From assembly GCA_025363295.1 (NCBI GenBank), contig JANYEC010000097.1, forward strand, positions 1-54,100: a stretch of 54,100 nucleotides of DNA, written 5' to 3'. The stretch is from Akkermansiaceae bacterium (GTDB taxonomy: Bacteria > Verrucomicrobiota > Verrucomicrobiia > Verrucomicrobiales > Akkermansiaceae). Shown here piece by piece: positions 8,248 through 19,800 of this stretch (positions are counted from its first letter, which is position 1; each line of letters begins with the position of its first letter). The notes beneath the pieces are model-generated. The model was not told where the DNA came from, did no database searches, and saw only the letters and a list, made by a program, of their open reading frames with translations. The position numbers were made by a program, and so were the translations under genes.

Positions 8248-10119
8248 ATGTCCCACGTACGCCCATTTCCAGCATCGTCCGCCCGCCCCGCCTCCAAGTG
8301 GCTGGGGCGTCTCGCCCCAGGCCGTTGGGGGAGCGTCTCGCTTCCCCTTCTCTTCATCTCCTATCTCCAAGGACAGGAACCCGCGAAAAACCTAGCAGAA
8401 ACGCTCGACCCCACCGTGGACGCACCCCTCGCCACCGACCTCCCCGCCGAGCCCAAACCTGCCCCCACCGCAGCCGCCACGCCGTCCACTAACGTCACCA
8501 TCAATCTCATCAATCGCCTCGTCCAAAAGGGAATTCTCACCCAAGCCGAGGCAGCAGAAATGATCAAACAGGCCGAGTCAGACGCCGCCACCGCCGCACA
8601 AACCGCCGGTGCCCAATCTGACGTTGCCGCCCTCAATGCCGACGATACCCGGATCACCTATATTCCTGAAGTCGTCAAAAACGAAATGCGCGACCAAATC
8701 AAACAGGAACTCATGGCCGCTGCTAGAGAAGAAAAGTGGAGTGACAAATCCGCCCCTGACTGGACCTCAAAATTCAAGCCTTTTGGCGACATCCGCGGCC
8801 GTTACGAGAGCGTCTTCTTCCCCAACGGTAACGACAACACCGGAGGTTTCCCCAATTTCAATGCCATCAACACCGGTGCGCCATACGACGTCTCTATCAG
8901 CAACACCCAGTTCGCCCCCCAGTACAACACCGATCAGGACCGCACTCGGACCCGCCTCCGCGTCCGACTCGGCACTGAAATCATGTTAGGCGATGGCTTC
9001 AATGGCGGCATCCGCCTCGCGACCGGTGAGTCTAACTCACCCACCTCGCCTAACCAATCACTCGGTGCGAACGGTGGGAATTTTTCCAAATACGCCATTT
9101 GGCTCGACCGCGCCTTCCTCAGCTATGATGCCGGCCCCCGCCTCGGCGACGGACAAGAACTCACCTTCCTGATAGGTCGCTTCGACAATCCCTTCCTCTC
9201 CACCGACATCCAATGGGACGACGACCTCGGCTTCGACGGTCTCGCAGTCCGAGGCAAGGTAAAGCTCAATGATCAGGCCAGCACGTTCTTCACCGCAGGC
9301 TATTTCCCCGTCTATAACACCGACTTCAACTTCGCCACCAATCAACCTTCTAAATTCGAAAGCACCGACAAATGGCTCACCGGTGCCCAGATCGGCGTCG
9401 ATTGGAAAATCGCAGACGACCTCACCGCCAAGCTCGCCATCGCTTACTACGACTTCAACGCGATCGAAGGAAAACTCTCCGATCCCTTCATCCCCCTAAC
9501 AAGCAGCGACGCCGGCAACACCGACACCACCCGCCCCGGCTTCGCCCAGCGAGGCAACACCTACATGGCCCTGCGCAACATCGACAACACCACCGCCGCG
9601 AACGACTTCGGCAACAAGTATCAATACCAATACTACGGCCTCGCCTCGCAGTTCCGAAATCTAACCATCACCGGTCGCCTCGACTACGACCACTGGGACC
9701 CCTACCGCCTCACCCTGTTAGGCGAAGCCACCAAGAACCTCGCCTTCGACGAAAGCGGGATTGCCAAAAAAGCCGTCAACAACCGCGGCGCAGGCACCAC
9801 CACCACCCCTGGCGGCTTTGAAGGTGGAGACAGTGCATGGAACCTCATGCTCCAATTCGGCAAGCCCGCGCTTCAAGCCTTCGGCGATTGGCAAGCCGGC
9901 TTCGGCTACCGCTACGTCGAGAGCGACGCCGTGGTTGACGGCTTCACCGACTCCGACTTCGGCGGCGGCGGCACCAACGTCCAAGGCTTCACCCTCGGCG
10001 GCAATATGGCTCTGTCCTCTGCCGTTCGCATCGGCCTCCGCTGGATGAGCTCCGACGAGATCATCGGCGCTCCCCTGAGCACGGACACACTCCAAGTGGA
10101 CCTCAACGCAAAGTTCTAA
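8248..10119 (+). CDS. Putative outer-membrane porin (Porin_5-like)
   Basis: The 623-residue protein has an N-terminal segment NLINRLVQKGILTQAEAAEMIKQAE followed by YIPEVVKNEMRDQIKQE. This is the typical lead-in of putative porins found near ExbB/TonB genes. After it come GDIRGRYES and many alternating aromatic strands (GFNGGIRLATGES, LTFLIGRFDNPF, ending VDLNAKF). It should form a diffusion channel in the outer membrane. The first 45 residues are odd: the predicted signal region is interrupted by WLGRLAPGRWGSVSLP, encoded by two palindromes (see repeat at 8304-8347). The true start might therefore differ. It is 10 bases downstream of tonB and 7 bases upstream of the coiled-coil gene. Confidence 0.82.
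   Translation: MSHVRPFPASSARPASKWLGRLAPGRWGSVSLPLLFISYLQGQEPAKNLAETLDPTVDAPLATDLPAEPKPAPTAAATPSTNVTINLINRLVQKGILTQAEAAEMIKQAESDAATAAQTAGAQSDVAALNADDTRITYIPEVVKNEMRDQIKQELMAAAREEKWSDKSAPDWTSKFKPFGDIRGRYESVFFPNGNDNTGGFPNFNAINTGAPYDVSISNTQFAPQYNTDQDRTRTRLRVRLGTEIMLGDGFNGGIRLATGESNSPTSPNQSLGANGGNFSKYAIWLDRAFLSYDAGPRLGDGQELTFLIGRFDNPFLSTDIQWDDDLGFDGLAVRGKVKLNDQASTFFTAGYFPVYNTDFNFATNQPSKFESTDKWLTGAQIGVDWKIADDLTAKLAIAYYDFNAIEGKLSDPFIPLTSSDAGNTDTTRPGFAQRGNTYMALRNIDNTTAANDFGNKYQYQYYGLASQFRNLTITGRLDYDHWDPYRLTLLGEATKNLAFDESGIAKKAVNNRGAGTTTTPGGFEGGDSAWNLMLQFGKPALQAFGDWQAGFGYRYVESDAVVDGFTDSDFGGGGTNVQGFTLGGNMALSSAVRIGLRWMSSDEIIGAPLSTDTLQVDLNAKF
8304..8347. repeat. REP-like double palindrome inside the porin signal-sequence region
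   Basis: Two hairpins stand side by side. The first has arms GGGGCG and CGCCCC around TCT (8304-8318). The second has arms GGGGGAGCG and CGCTTCCCC around TCT (8327-8347), pairing with one bulge. Both share the core GCGTCTCGC, so they look like two versions of one mobile palindromic unit. The insertion is in frame and adds about 15 residues to the signal region of the porin. That it came from a dispersed family is inference. Confidence 0.6.
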
Positions 10120-10126
10120 CCTATTT

Positions 10127-10777
10127 ATGAAATCCTTCCGATTCCTCCTCATCACGGCCCTCACCCTCACCTCCCTTCGTGCGGCTGAGCCCGTGGACCC
10201 CTCCATCAAGCTTCGCGAACAGCTCCGCAGCGTGCTGCTTCAACTGCGCACCGCCCAGACAGAGAGCGCCAATGCCCAAGCCGCCCAAGCTGCCGCTGAA
10301 GCCAAAAACATAGAACTAACTGCCAAGGTCGATACGCTCAACAAGCGCATCGAAACCCTCAACAAACAAAGCAATACCGCCAAAGTCGCCTCGGACGAAT
10401 CCATCGCCACCCTTAACAACAAACTCGCCGAACGCGAAAAGCGCCTCGTCCTTTTCACCGAAGCCAATGAGAAATGGAAAGCGGGCTATCAGAAAGCGGC
10501 TGAAGTCGCCCGCACCAAAGAAGACGAACGCGCCAAGCTCGCCTCTGAAATCATCGTGCTCAAACGCACGATCGCCGACCGAGAAACCAAGAACATCAAC
10601 CTCTTCAACATCTCTAACGAAATTCTTGATCGATACGAAGGATATGCGTTAGGCAAGGCCCTCGGTGCGCGCGAACCCTTTATCGGCACCACTCGCGTGA
10701 AAGTTGAAAACCAAGTCCAAGGCTACAAAGACAAGATCCTCGACAACCGAATCGCTGCTCCCGCCGCCAAACAGTAA
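10127..10777 (+). CDS. Secreted coiled-coil protein of unknown function
   Basis: The 216-residue protein has a clear signal peptide (MKSFRFLLITALTLTSLRAAE). Residues about 25-155 form a long coiled coil rich in Ala, Glu, Lys and Gln, with heptads such as KVDTLNKRIETLNKQ and KDERAKL-like repeats. The C-terminus (NINLFNISNEILDRYEGYALGKAL) is less regular and may bind a partner. I do not recognise a named domain. It lies between the porin and the tpsA gene in the same orientation, so a periplasmic scaffold, spacer or chaperone for this secretion block is a reasonable guess without direct support. It resembles in layout, not sequence, the periplasmic coiled-coil proteins that accompany other ExbB clusters. 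Confidence 0.75.
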   Translation: MKSFRFLLITALTLTSLRAAEPVDPSIKLREQLRSVLLQLRTAQTESANAQAAQAAAEAKNIELTAKVDTLNKRIETLNKQSNTAKVASDESIATLNNKLAEREKRLVLFTEANEKWKAGYQKAAEVARTKEDERAKLASEIIVLKRTIADRETKNINLFNISNEILDRYEGYALGKALGAREPFIGTTRVKVENQVQGYKDKILDNRIAAPAAKQ

Positions 10778-10779
10778 TT

Positions 10780-10795
10780 GTGACACAATCGTCAC
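10780..10795. promoter_or_regulatory. Inverted repeat GTGAC-N6-GTCAC before tpsA
   Basis: The arms GTGAC and GTCAC surround ACAATC, starting two bases after the stop of the coiled-coil gene and ending 86 bases before the tpsA ATG. Arms and spacer length equal those of the site before tpsB (3573-3590), while the spacer sequence differs, as expected for a protein-binding site. This suggests that tpsA has its own promoter under the same regulator as the head of the block. Confidence 0.55.
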
Positions 10796-10880
10796 TATCC
10801 CTTTCCCCTAAAACAGCGGATCAATAGGGCGGATCACGCCTTGTTGATCCGTAGTCCGTTTAAAATCCAATTTTCTTCCC

Positions 10881-13800
10881 ATGAAAGCTCGCCGCCACCT
10901 CTTCCGCGCACCCGCCATTTTTGGCACTCCACTCAAATATGGAGCCCCAGTTTTTATCGGATTCACCGTCCTCGTCACCGGCCTCAATGAAGCCGACGCC
11001 GGAGACATCCTGCGCGGCGGCTCCTCCTCAGCGCGCCCCAAACCCGGTGCAAATACCCTTGCAGGAGCAAACACCCCGGACGCCACCGACGCCGCCCGCG
11101 CCAACGCAAAGGACACCCTCGCCCGCACCACCCGCACCCTCGACGCCCTGCGGGCCATGCAAAACTCCGCCCGCAACGCCGCCATCGCCAGCAGCGCCAA
11201 CCACCTCGGAAGCACCCCCAAAAACCTCACAGTCAATCTCCCCGTTGTCCCTAACGGTCTCGGACTCGGTGGCCTCAACCCCACCACCGATCCGACCAAA
11301 TGGACCGGCGCCAACACACCCATCCAAACCGTCAAAGACGGTAATACGGAGGTCACCATCAAGCAAACCACCCAGCAAGCCCTGCTCGAGTGGCAGACGT
11401 TGAATGTTGGAAAAAAAACCACTCTCACCTTCGATCAATCCAAAGGCGGAGCCGACTCTAGCAAATGGATCGCCTTCAACAAAATCACCGACCCGACCGG
11501 CAATCCCACCCAGATCCTCGGCAACATCCAGGCCGACGGCCAAGTCTATCTGATCAACACCAACGGCATCATCTTCGGCGGTAGCAGCCAAGTGAACGCC
11601 CGTAGCCTCACCGCCTCCACGCTGCCCATCAATGCCAACCTCATTCAGCGCGGCCTCCTCAACAACCCCGACGCCCAGTTCCTGTTTTCGGCGCTCCCCA
11701 TCCCAGCAGGCATTGACGGCACCCCCGCTTTCACTCCTGACCCGATCACCGGCGAATATGGCGACGTCACCGTGCAAGAGGGAGCCCAACTCACCAGCCC
11801 CACCGACGCTACCAAAACCGGTGGCCGCATCACCCTCGTCGGCGCGAATGTAACGAACAACGGCACGATCTCCACCCCGGATGGCCAGACCATCCTCGCC
11901 TCCGGCCTCCAAGTCGGCTTTGCCGCGCACAACACCGCCGACGCCAGCCTCCGCGGGCTGGATGTCTATGTCGGCACCGTCGGCACCTATGCCGGAACCA
12001 CGACTAACAACGGGATCATTGAAAGCGACAGGAGCAACATCACCATCGCTGGAAAAACCGTCAACCAGTCCGGCGCACTTACCAGCACCACCTCGGTCGC
12101 GCTCAACGGCCGCATCGACATCCAATCAAATTACAATGCGATCTCGAATCGCGCGACCGCCAGTGCCAGAGGTGATTTGTTCATCTTCAAAGACACCGGA
12201 GCGGTGAATCTAGCCGATAATAGTGCCATCAGCATCCTTCCCGAGTATGAGAGTAAGGAAACCACCATCGGCACCGAACTCGCGTTGCGTTCCCAAATCA
12301 GCATCACCAGCAAGACGATTCATATCGGCGTAAACTCCACGATCCATGCGCCGAATGCCTTGGTGGATTTGAAGGCGGGGAACTGGCTTTTTGTGGACTC
12401 ATCCCCTCCGTTGTCCAGCTTTGTGCAATCAGGCGGACAAATTTACCTTGAAGAAAACGCGTTGATCGATGTCTCCGGGTCGAAGGATGTTTCGGCACCC
12501 GTCTCCCAAAATATTGTGACGGTGGATCTGCGAGGAGCGGAACTTGCAGATTCACCATTACAAAGAGCAGGTGATCTCCGGGGAAAATCCATCCAGGTCG
12601 ATATCAGGGATACCGCCATCTATCAGGGGAAAGACTGGGTTGGCACGCCGCTGGCAAACATCTCCGGGTTTGCGAATCTAATCAAGCGGTCCGTGGGTCA
12701 ACTGACTACCGCAGGTGGTTCAGTCTCCATGAGTGCGGGCAGCTCGGTGGTGATGCAGAAAGAATCTAACATCGACGTTTCCGGCGGTTCGGTCAAGTTC
12801 GAGGGAGGCATGGTCAGGACCAGCCAGTTACTCACGACTGACGGCCGCTTGGTGGATATCAGCCGAGCGACTCCAGACGTCGTTTACAAGGGGATCTACG
12901 ACGGAACCTCCACGCTGACGAATGCGAAATTCGGGGTCAGCGAAATCTATCATGCCGCCCTTTCACCCGGTGGCTATCGATATGACCCGGGATCCACGGA
13001 AGGAGCCGCAGGAGGCACCCTCGCCATCACCTCTCCATCGATGGCATTGGACGGGCGATTCACCGGCCACACGGTGACCGGTGAAAACCAGCGGACCAGC
13101 CCACCCGTGGCAAGTTCCCTCAGCTTGAAATTCCAGGCTCAAGAAATCACCTATCCGACGGTTCCGGTGTATTCGCCAGCAGCTCCCTTGATCACCTTCA
13201 GCTCCGGTATCGAACAGGAAGCCGCCAAGCCGTTCGCGCTCGACTCAAACGGAAACCCGTTAGAGCTGGACTCCGACAGGAAAAGCCGGGTCGTTCTCTC
13301 ACCCGCACTTCTCAAGGATAGCGGCTTTGGAAATTTGACGGTGGACAATCATGATGGCACGATTCTCGTTCCAAATGATGTGAAACTCGCGGCCCCCACC
13401 GGCGGCTCGATCGCCTTCAGGGCCTCCAACATCAACGTCGATGGCTCAGTGATCGCCCATAGCGGGAGCCTTTCGTTTTCGACTTATGGCATCTCCTATG
13501 ACGAAATCAATTTACTGCAGCTCATTCCACCCACTGCTCCTCCTGTCGTGCAACCCGGGCGAGGGATCTTTTCTCTCGGATCGAAGGGAGTCCTGAGCAC
13601 CGCCGGACTGGTGGTGGACGATCGCTTGAACAAAGGTCTGCCAGAAGTTTCACCGGTTCTGCTGAAAGGCGGGTCGATCAAAATCGAAGGCTACTCCGCA
13701 AATCTCGCCGCAGGCGGGCTACTGGATGTATCCGGTGGCGCACTGATGAGTGGTACTGGAACGGTGAGCTACGGAAACGGAGGATCGCTAACCATCACCG

Positions 13801-16800
13801 CTGGGCGCGAACTTGGCTTCAGCTCGACGCTGGGCGGGACACTTAACCTGGCGGCAAAACTCCAAGGTCTATCAGGAGGCAAAGCGGGATCCCTATCGAT
13901 CACCGCTCCCGCAATCCAAATCGGTGGCAGCACCTCGAATCCGAACGTGACGCTCATCAATCCGGAATTTTTCAGCCGCGGCGGCTTCGGAAACTTTTCG
14001 ATCGTAGGAATCGGCCTGACGACATCCGAGCCGGGCGTCCTGATCGCTCAAGGTACCGAAATCAGCCCGGTCGTGAATGGCTGGTTAGGGAATGTGGATG
14101 AGAACGATGATTTCGGACTGAAAGAAATTACCCGGGAAGAGGGTGTGCGATCTACCGCGAATCTATCATTCGGGGCCGTTGGAGCGACCTTTGCTGGCGG
14201 CATCCTGGCGCAAGGCGATGTCTTGATGGATGGAGGTTCCATCATCCGGACAGATGCTCTCGGCAGCGTTTCCTTCAGCGGCCAAACCATTACGCTTCTT
14301 GGTGACGTTCTTGCTGCGGGTGGGAGCATCTCGGTAAAGGGTCCTACCAGCTATCCGGTGAATGCATCCGATTTCCCGACCCGGGCGCTACCCACGGTTC
14401 ATCTAGGTGGGAATTCCCTGCTATCGACCACAGGGAGAGTGGTGCTCGTCGACAACGTTTTCGGCCTCCGCCAGGGACAAGTTCTAGCAGGTGGAACGAT
14501 CAGCGTCTCCGGCAACATCGTCGCGGAGAAAGGTGCGGTGCTGGATGTTTCCGGAACGAGAGGCATTCTGGATCTACCACCGGCCAACAAAACACTCGAA
14601 CCCTCCGCGCTGAACGGTTTGGGAGGAAAAAAATACGTGCCCGTGACCCTCGAGTCCGACGGCGGGACGATCACGCTTCCAGGAAGCGAGATGGTTTTCT
14701 CAGATGCCACGCTGCGAGGGTTAGCAGGCGGCAAGTCTGCCATAGGGGGCACACTCAACGTATTCTCGGGCAAGTTTGTGCCTGCGACTTCGACTTACAC
14801 CACCGCTGATGCCAACCTCGCAGTGACTCAACACGGGGTTTCTTTACCTACTCCAAACACCCTCGTCGGAGTCGGCATTCCGGTGCTGGATTCGGCAGGA
14901 AATATCGCACCGCAGCTAGGCCACCTGGCGGTGGACGGGTTTGAAAACGGAGGATTCAACTCACTTTCCCTTGGCGGTAATGTGCGCTTCGAAGGCGATG
15001 TCTCAATCTCACTTCCCGGGAGTCTCAGGGTCGCGGACGGGGGCGTCATTTACTCCGATGCAAACGTGAGTCTCACCGCCGGGCATGTGGTACTCGGTCA
15101 AGCATTCCGCTCACCCTCACTGCAATCGCCGATTTTGTTCAATCGGGGAATACCCGGCAACTTATCCCCGTATTTCTTCGGCCCTTCATACGGAACCGGA
15201 ACACTCACCGTTCACGCAGATCTAATCGACATTGGCAACCTCTCGCTCGCAGGTATTGGAAATGCGACCCTCATCGCCGCTAAAGGTGATGTCCGTGGCA
15301 ACGGCACCCTGCAAATGGCTGGCGATTTGATCATCCACGCGGGCCAGATTTATCCAACCACTCAGAGTGATTTCAACATTTACGCCTACGATCATTCGTC
15401 TGGACCTGGCTCGGTGACCATCCTCAAAGGTGAGACGCGCTCGCTGCCATTCTCCGCTGGCGGAAGCCTATCGATTTACGCTTCTAACATTATCCAAAGC
15501 GGGTCATTACGAGCGCCTATCGGAACCATCAACCTGGGTTGGGACGGCACTGGCTCCGCACCGCTCAACCCGATTGCAGGAAGTTCTGTTCCCGCCCCTG
15601 TTACCACTCGCCTCACGCTGTCTTCGGCCAGCGTTACCTCCGTCTCCGCGATCGACCCGATTACCCAACAAGCGGGAATTCTTCCTTACGGAATCAGTTT
15701 CGACGGCAGCACGTGGATCGATCCCGCCGGCAATGAAATCACATCCGCCGGTGCTCCCGAAAAACAGATCAATCTAGCAGCCATGGATTTGAGAACCGAG
15801 AAAGGTTCGTCTGTGGACATTCGGGGCGGCGGAGATCTCTTTGCGTATCGTTGGATTTCCGGCAACGGCGGGAGTCAGGACGTCCTCGCCTCAGAAGGCT
15901 CGTTTGCAGTGATTCCCGGCTACGGTTTCGACTATGCGCCATTCGCACCTTTTAATTCCGACTCATCGGCCACCAAGCTTCAAGGCCAGCCGGGATATAC
16001 GAACTCCACTCTCAAAGTGGGTGATCAAATCACCCTCGCCGGCAGCGCAGGAATTCCGGCTGGAACCTACACTCTATTACCTGGTCGCTATGCGTTGCTA
16101 CCAGGCGCGTTCCTGATCACGCCGCAGACGGGTTCTGGAGTAAACGCTTCTGCCCAAGCAGATGGATCAAGCATCGTCTCCGGCTATCGCTCGAACAACC
16201 TCAACCAGGACCGCACCGGCGTCACCACCATCGCCCGTTTCGAAGTGGCTAGCTCGGAGCTTGTGCGCCAACGCTCCGAGTATCAAATCCTGCTGGCAAA
16301 TACGGTGTTGAAACCTGCGGGTAATCCCACCGGCGCGGCAACCTTCCGCTTACCCATCGATTCCGGTTACCTATCGTTCACTTCATCCACCAGCATGTCC
16401 TTGAACGGCGGGGTAAGTTCCGCACCTGGGATCATTTTCAACGACAAAGGCAAACCGATCGGAACCGGTCTTGGTAGCCGGATCGACATCAACAGCTCTT
16501 CAGACATTTTGATCAATGAAAGCGGCACCGGCGGCTCCGCAGGGCAACTGGTCCTAAACGTCTCCCAACTCAACGATTTCGGCGCGGAAAGCCTACTCAT
16601 CGGCGGTTTGCGAACACCCGGTGCAAACGGCTCAAAAATCACCGTCAACACCGATCGTCTGGAACTCGACAACGAAGAAACGCCACTGGAAGGCACCGAC
16701 ATTATCCTTGTTTCAAACGGGGAAATTACACTCTCGGAGCAATCAAAGATTACGACAAATCCCAATCAGACCAGTGTGCTCGACTCACTCATCTTTGGTA

Positions 16801-19800
16801 ACGAAACCATCGCGGGCAGCGGTAATGGCTCGCTTGTCCGCGTCAGTGCAAACGCCTCGGGTGGAGTATCCCGGTACGGGGTAAGTGGCTCTAGCTTAGC
16901 GAACCTCAATATCCTAGCAGACGTCAAGATTCTCGGAGGCAGTATCGTCTTGGACTCCACATCCGCTACCACCCTCGCCTCTTCAGCGCTTCTGACAGCG
17001 GGGGATGTTTCACTCAGCAGCGGCAAAATCAGCATCCTCCTCAACAACCCCGGAAACCTCGCTTCTAACAGCGGACTCGTGCTCGCCGGAAACGCCCTCT
17101 CTAGCCTGCAATCTTCCGCGAAGCGCCTCTCACTGCTGAGTTACTCCACCATCGACGTTTATGGAAACGGAACCGTCGGCAGCCGGGATTTTGAAAGTCT
17201 CTCACTTCAAGCCGCCGCCATCCGCAGCGTCAACACCGGAACTGAAACCGTTAAATTCACCGCTAAAAACATCATTCTCGGCAATTCCGCTAACTCGACC
17301 GCAGGCAGCCCGATAGCCCCCGGTGGCCCCGGTAGCCTGAACTTCGATGCGGACAACATCACACTCGGTGTTCATGCGATCCACTTGGATGGCTTTGCCA
17401 ACTCCACCCTCACCGCATCCGGCAAAATCCTATTCTCTGGCGAAGGTTCCCTAACTGCCAGCGAGGATCTCACCCTGGTTTCGCCACTCCTCTCCGGGGA
17501 GGGCGCCTCGAAGTATCGCATCACCGCGGGCGACTTATTAGAAGTAACACGGCCCACAGGTGCGACATCTCCTCTTAAAAGCAGCGGTTTTGGTGCGGAT
17601 CTCACCCTTGAGGGGGCGCGGGTCGCGGTCAACAGCGACATCACCCTGCCTAGCGGGACGCTGACGCTCCACGCCACTTCTGGCAACCTAACCATTGGTG
17701 ACGCAGCATCGGCAACCCTCAATCTGGCAGGCACCTCCACCACTTTCGTCGATGCCATCCGTTACACCAGCGGCGGCACAGTCAACCTCTACTCAGATGC
17801 GGGTTCGGTAACCATGGCTGCTGCCGCTAACATCAATGTCTCCGCCCAGCCCGGCGGAGGCAACGCCGGAACCATCCGGGTGAAAGCCCCGGGCGGAATT
17901 TTGAGCCTGGCAGGAAATGTGACGGGCGCGGCCGGCAGCAAGGGAGACAAAGGAAAGTTCACGCTGGACATCGGCTCGCTCGCGGGCAGTTCCCTTGCCA
18001 GTCTCGACGGCATCCTCAATATCGGCAATTTCACCTCGTCCCGCGATTATCGCATTCGCAACGGCGATGTGAATATCGACGGCGCGGCCAAATCCCATAT
18101 CTATCGGGTTTCCGCCGACTCAGGAAGCATTGTGGTTTCAAACACGGTTGACGCATCAGGCAAAACGGGAGGCACCATTGATCTTAAGGCGAATGGGAGC
18201 CTCACACTTTTGGACAAAGTCATCCTGAATGCCTCCGGCGAAAACTTTGACTCCGCAGGCAAAGGTGGCTCCATCACGCTTGAGGCTGGAAATCAACGCA
18301 ACGGTGTTTCCAACAGCGCCGCCGTGTTAGATCTTCAAGCAGGCTCCTCCATCAATCTCTCCGTCGCCACCGCGAACGCCACTAGCGAATCGCTAGGCAA
18401 ATTCACAGGCACTCTCCACCTGCGTGCTCCTCGCAATGCGGCCAATAACGATCTATCAGCCAACGCCATCGGCAGCTCGATCACGGGTGCTTCCAGTATC
18501 CTCGTCGAAGGGGTAAAACTCTACGATCTTACGGATTACGGCGGCACAATTTCCGCTGCGGTGCAAAGTTGGGTCCAGACCGATGGCCAGATATTTCTTG
18601 GCACCGCTGGAACGCTATCGGCCAACGAGGCCGCTGTCACCACTCGCCTGCTGTCTAGCCAATCCCAATCGGAAAAGGACAAGCTGTCCCCTATTCTCGT
18701 CCTCGCTCCCGGTGCGGAGATGATCAATACTGCCATCGCTGCCAATACCCAACTGAATCTCAATTCCGCAGGCAGCACCCTCTCCGTCCCGGCTGGCGGC
18801 AGCATTCTTTTTCCAAACGGCAGTTCCGGCAACTCCATCCGCTCTAGCGTGGCAGCCACCATTGTGTCCGCCAACGGGCAGATAACTTCTCTTGAGGCAA
18901 ATACCGCAGCCGTCATCCCTGCCGGCAGCAAGCTTCTTTTCGGTAACAGCGGCGCTACCGTGACATACGTGGCCGTTTCTGGCAGCCCGGGTGGCGCGAT
19001 TGTCACATCCCTAGTATCTGGTTCCACCTACACCACAGGTTCCACCGCCGCCACCAATTCGAGCGCCACTATTGCGGAGCGCGGAACGGTCGTTACGCTC
19101 AATAGTGCTAGTAACACTTTTGCAAATGCCAGTTCGTTGGCATTGAGCGCCGGAACCTACATCACCTTCCCCAATGGCACGGTTTCCAACCAGGTTCGTT
19201 CCACCGCCGCCGGACAAATCATCTCGCGCACCGGTGATATTACCAACTTCAACGCCAATACCAATCTCTCCATTCCAGCGGGTAGCTTCGTGACCCTCAA
19301 CGCTCCGGGAAGCATCTCTTACGTCAGCGGTACTGGCGGAGTTTCGGTCGCCTTGGCTTCCGGCACGTTCACGACCAACCGCGCAGTTTCCGTCACTCCC
19401 ACCACTGGCGATCTCACTTTGGGCACCACCGCCTCCACTGCTACTTCGGATTGGAATTTGCAAGCCTTCCGCTATGGCTCCAAGTCCGCTCCCGGTGTGC
19501 TTACTCTCCGCGCCGCTGGAAACCTCGTCTTTTATAATGCGCTCAGCGATGGCTTCGCCGCCGTCACCCCGAGCGCATCTAACGGCCAATCCTCTCTATG
19601 GCTGGCGCCGCTCATGGCATCGAACGCGCTGCTCCCGACTAACACCCAAACTTGGTCCTACCACCTTACATCTGGCGCGGATCTTTCCAGCGCCAGTTAT
19701 CGCTCCACCCTTTCCAAAGCGGACCTTGATCTCTCAGCTACCACCTTAGACAAAGGCTCTTTCCTGCTAGGCAAAAACTATGGAAATGCCGCCAACCTTT

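Noticed and set aside
11028..12125. Long minus-strand open frame (365 codons) opposite the adhesin start
   Set aside because: It mirrors the codon pattern of tpsA, has a Gly/Asp/Val-only composition and no start context; it is a shadow frame. The same holds for similar frames opposite atpA (42731-43693) and opposite 47805-49121.
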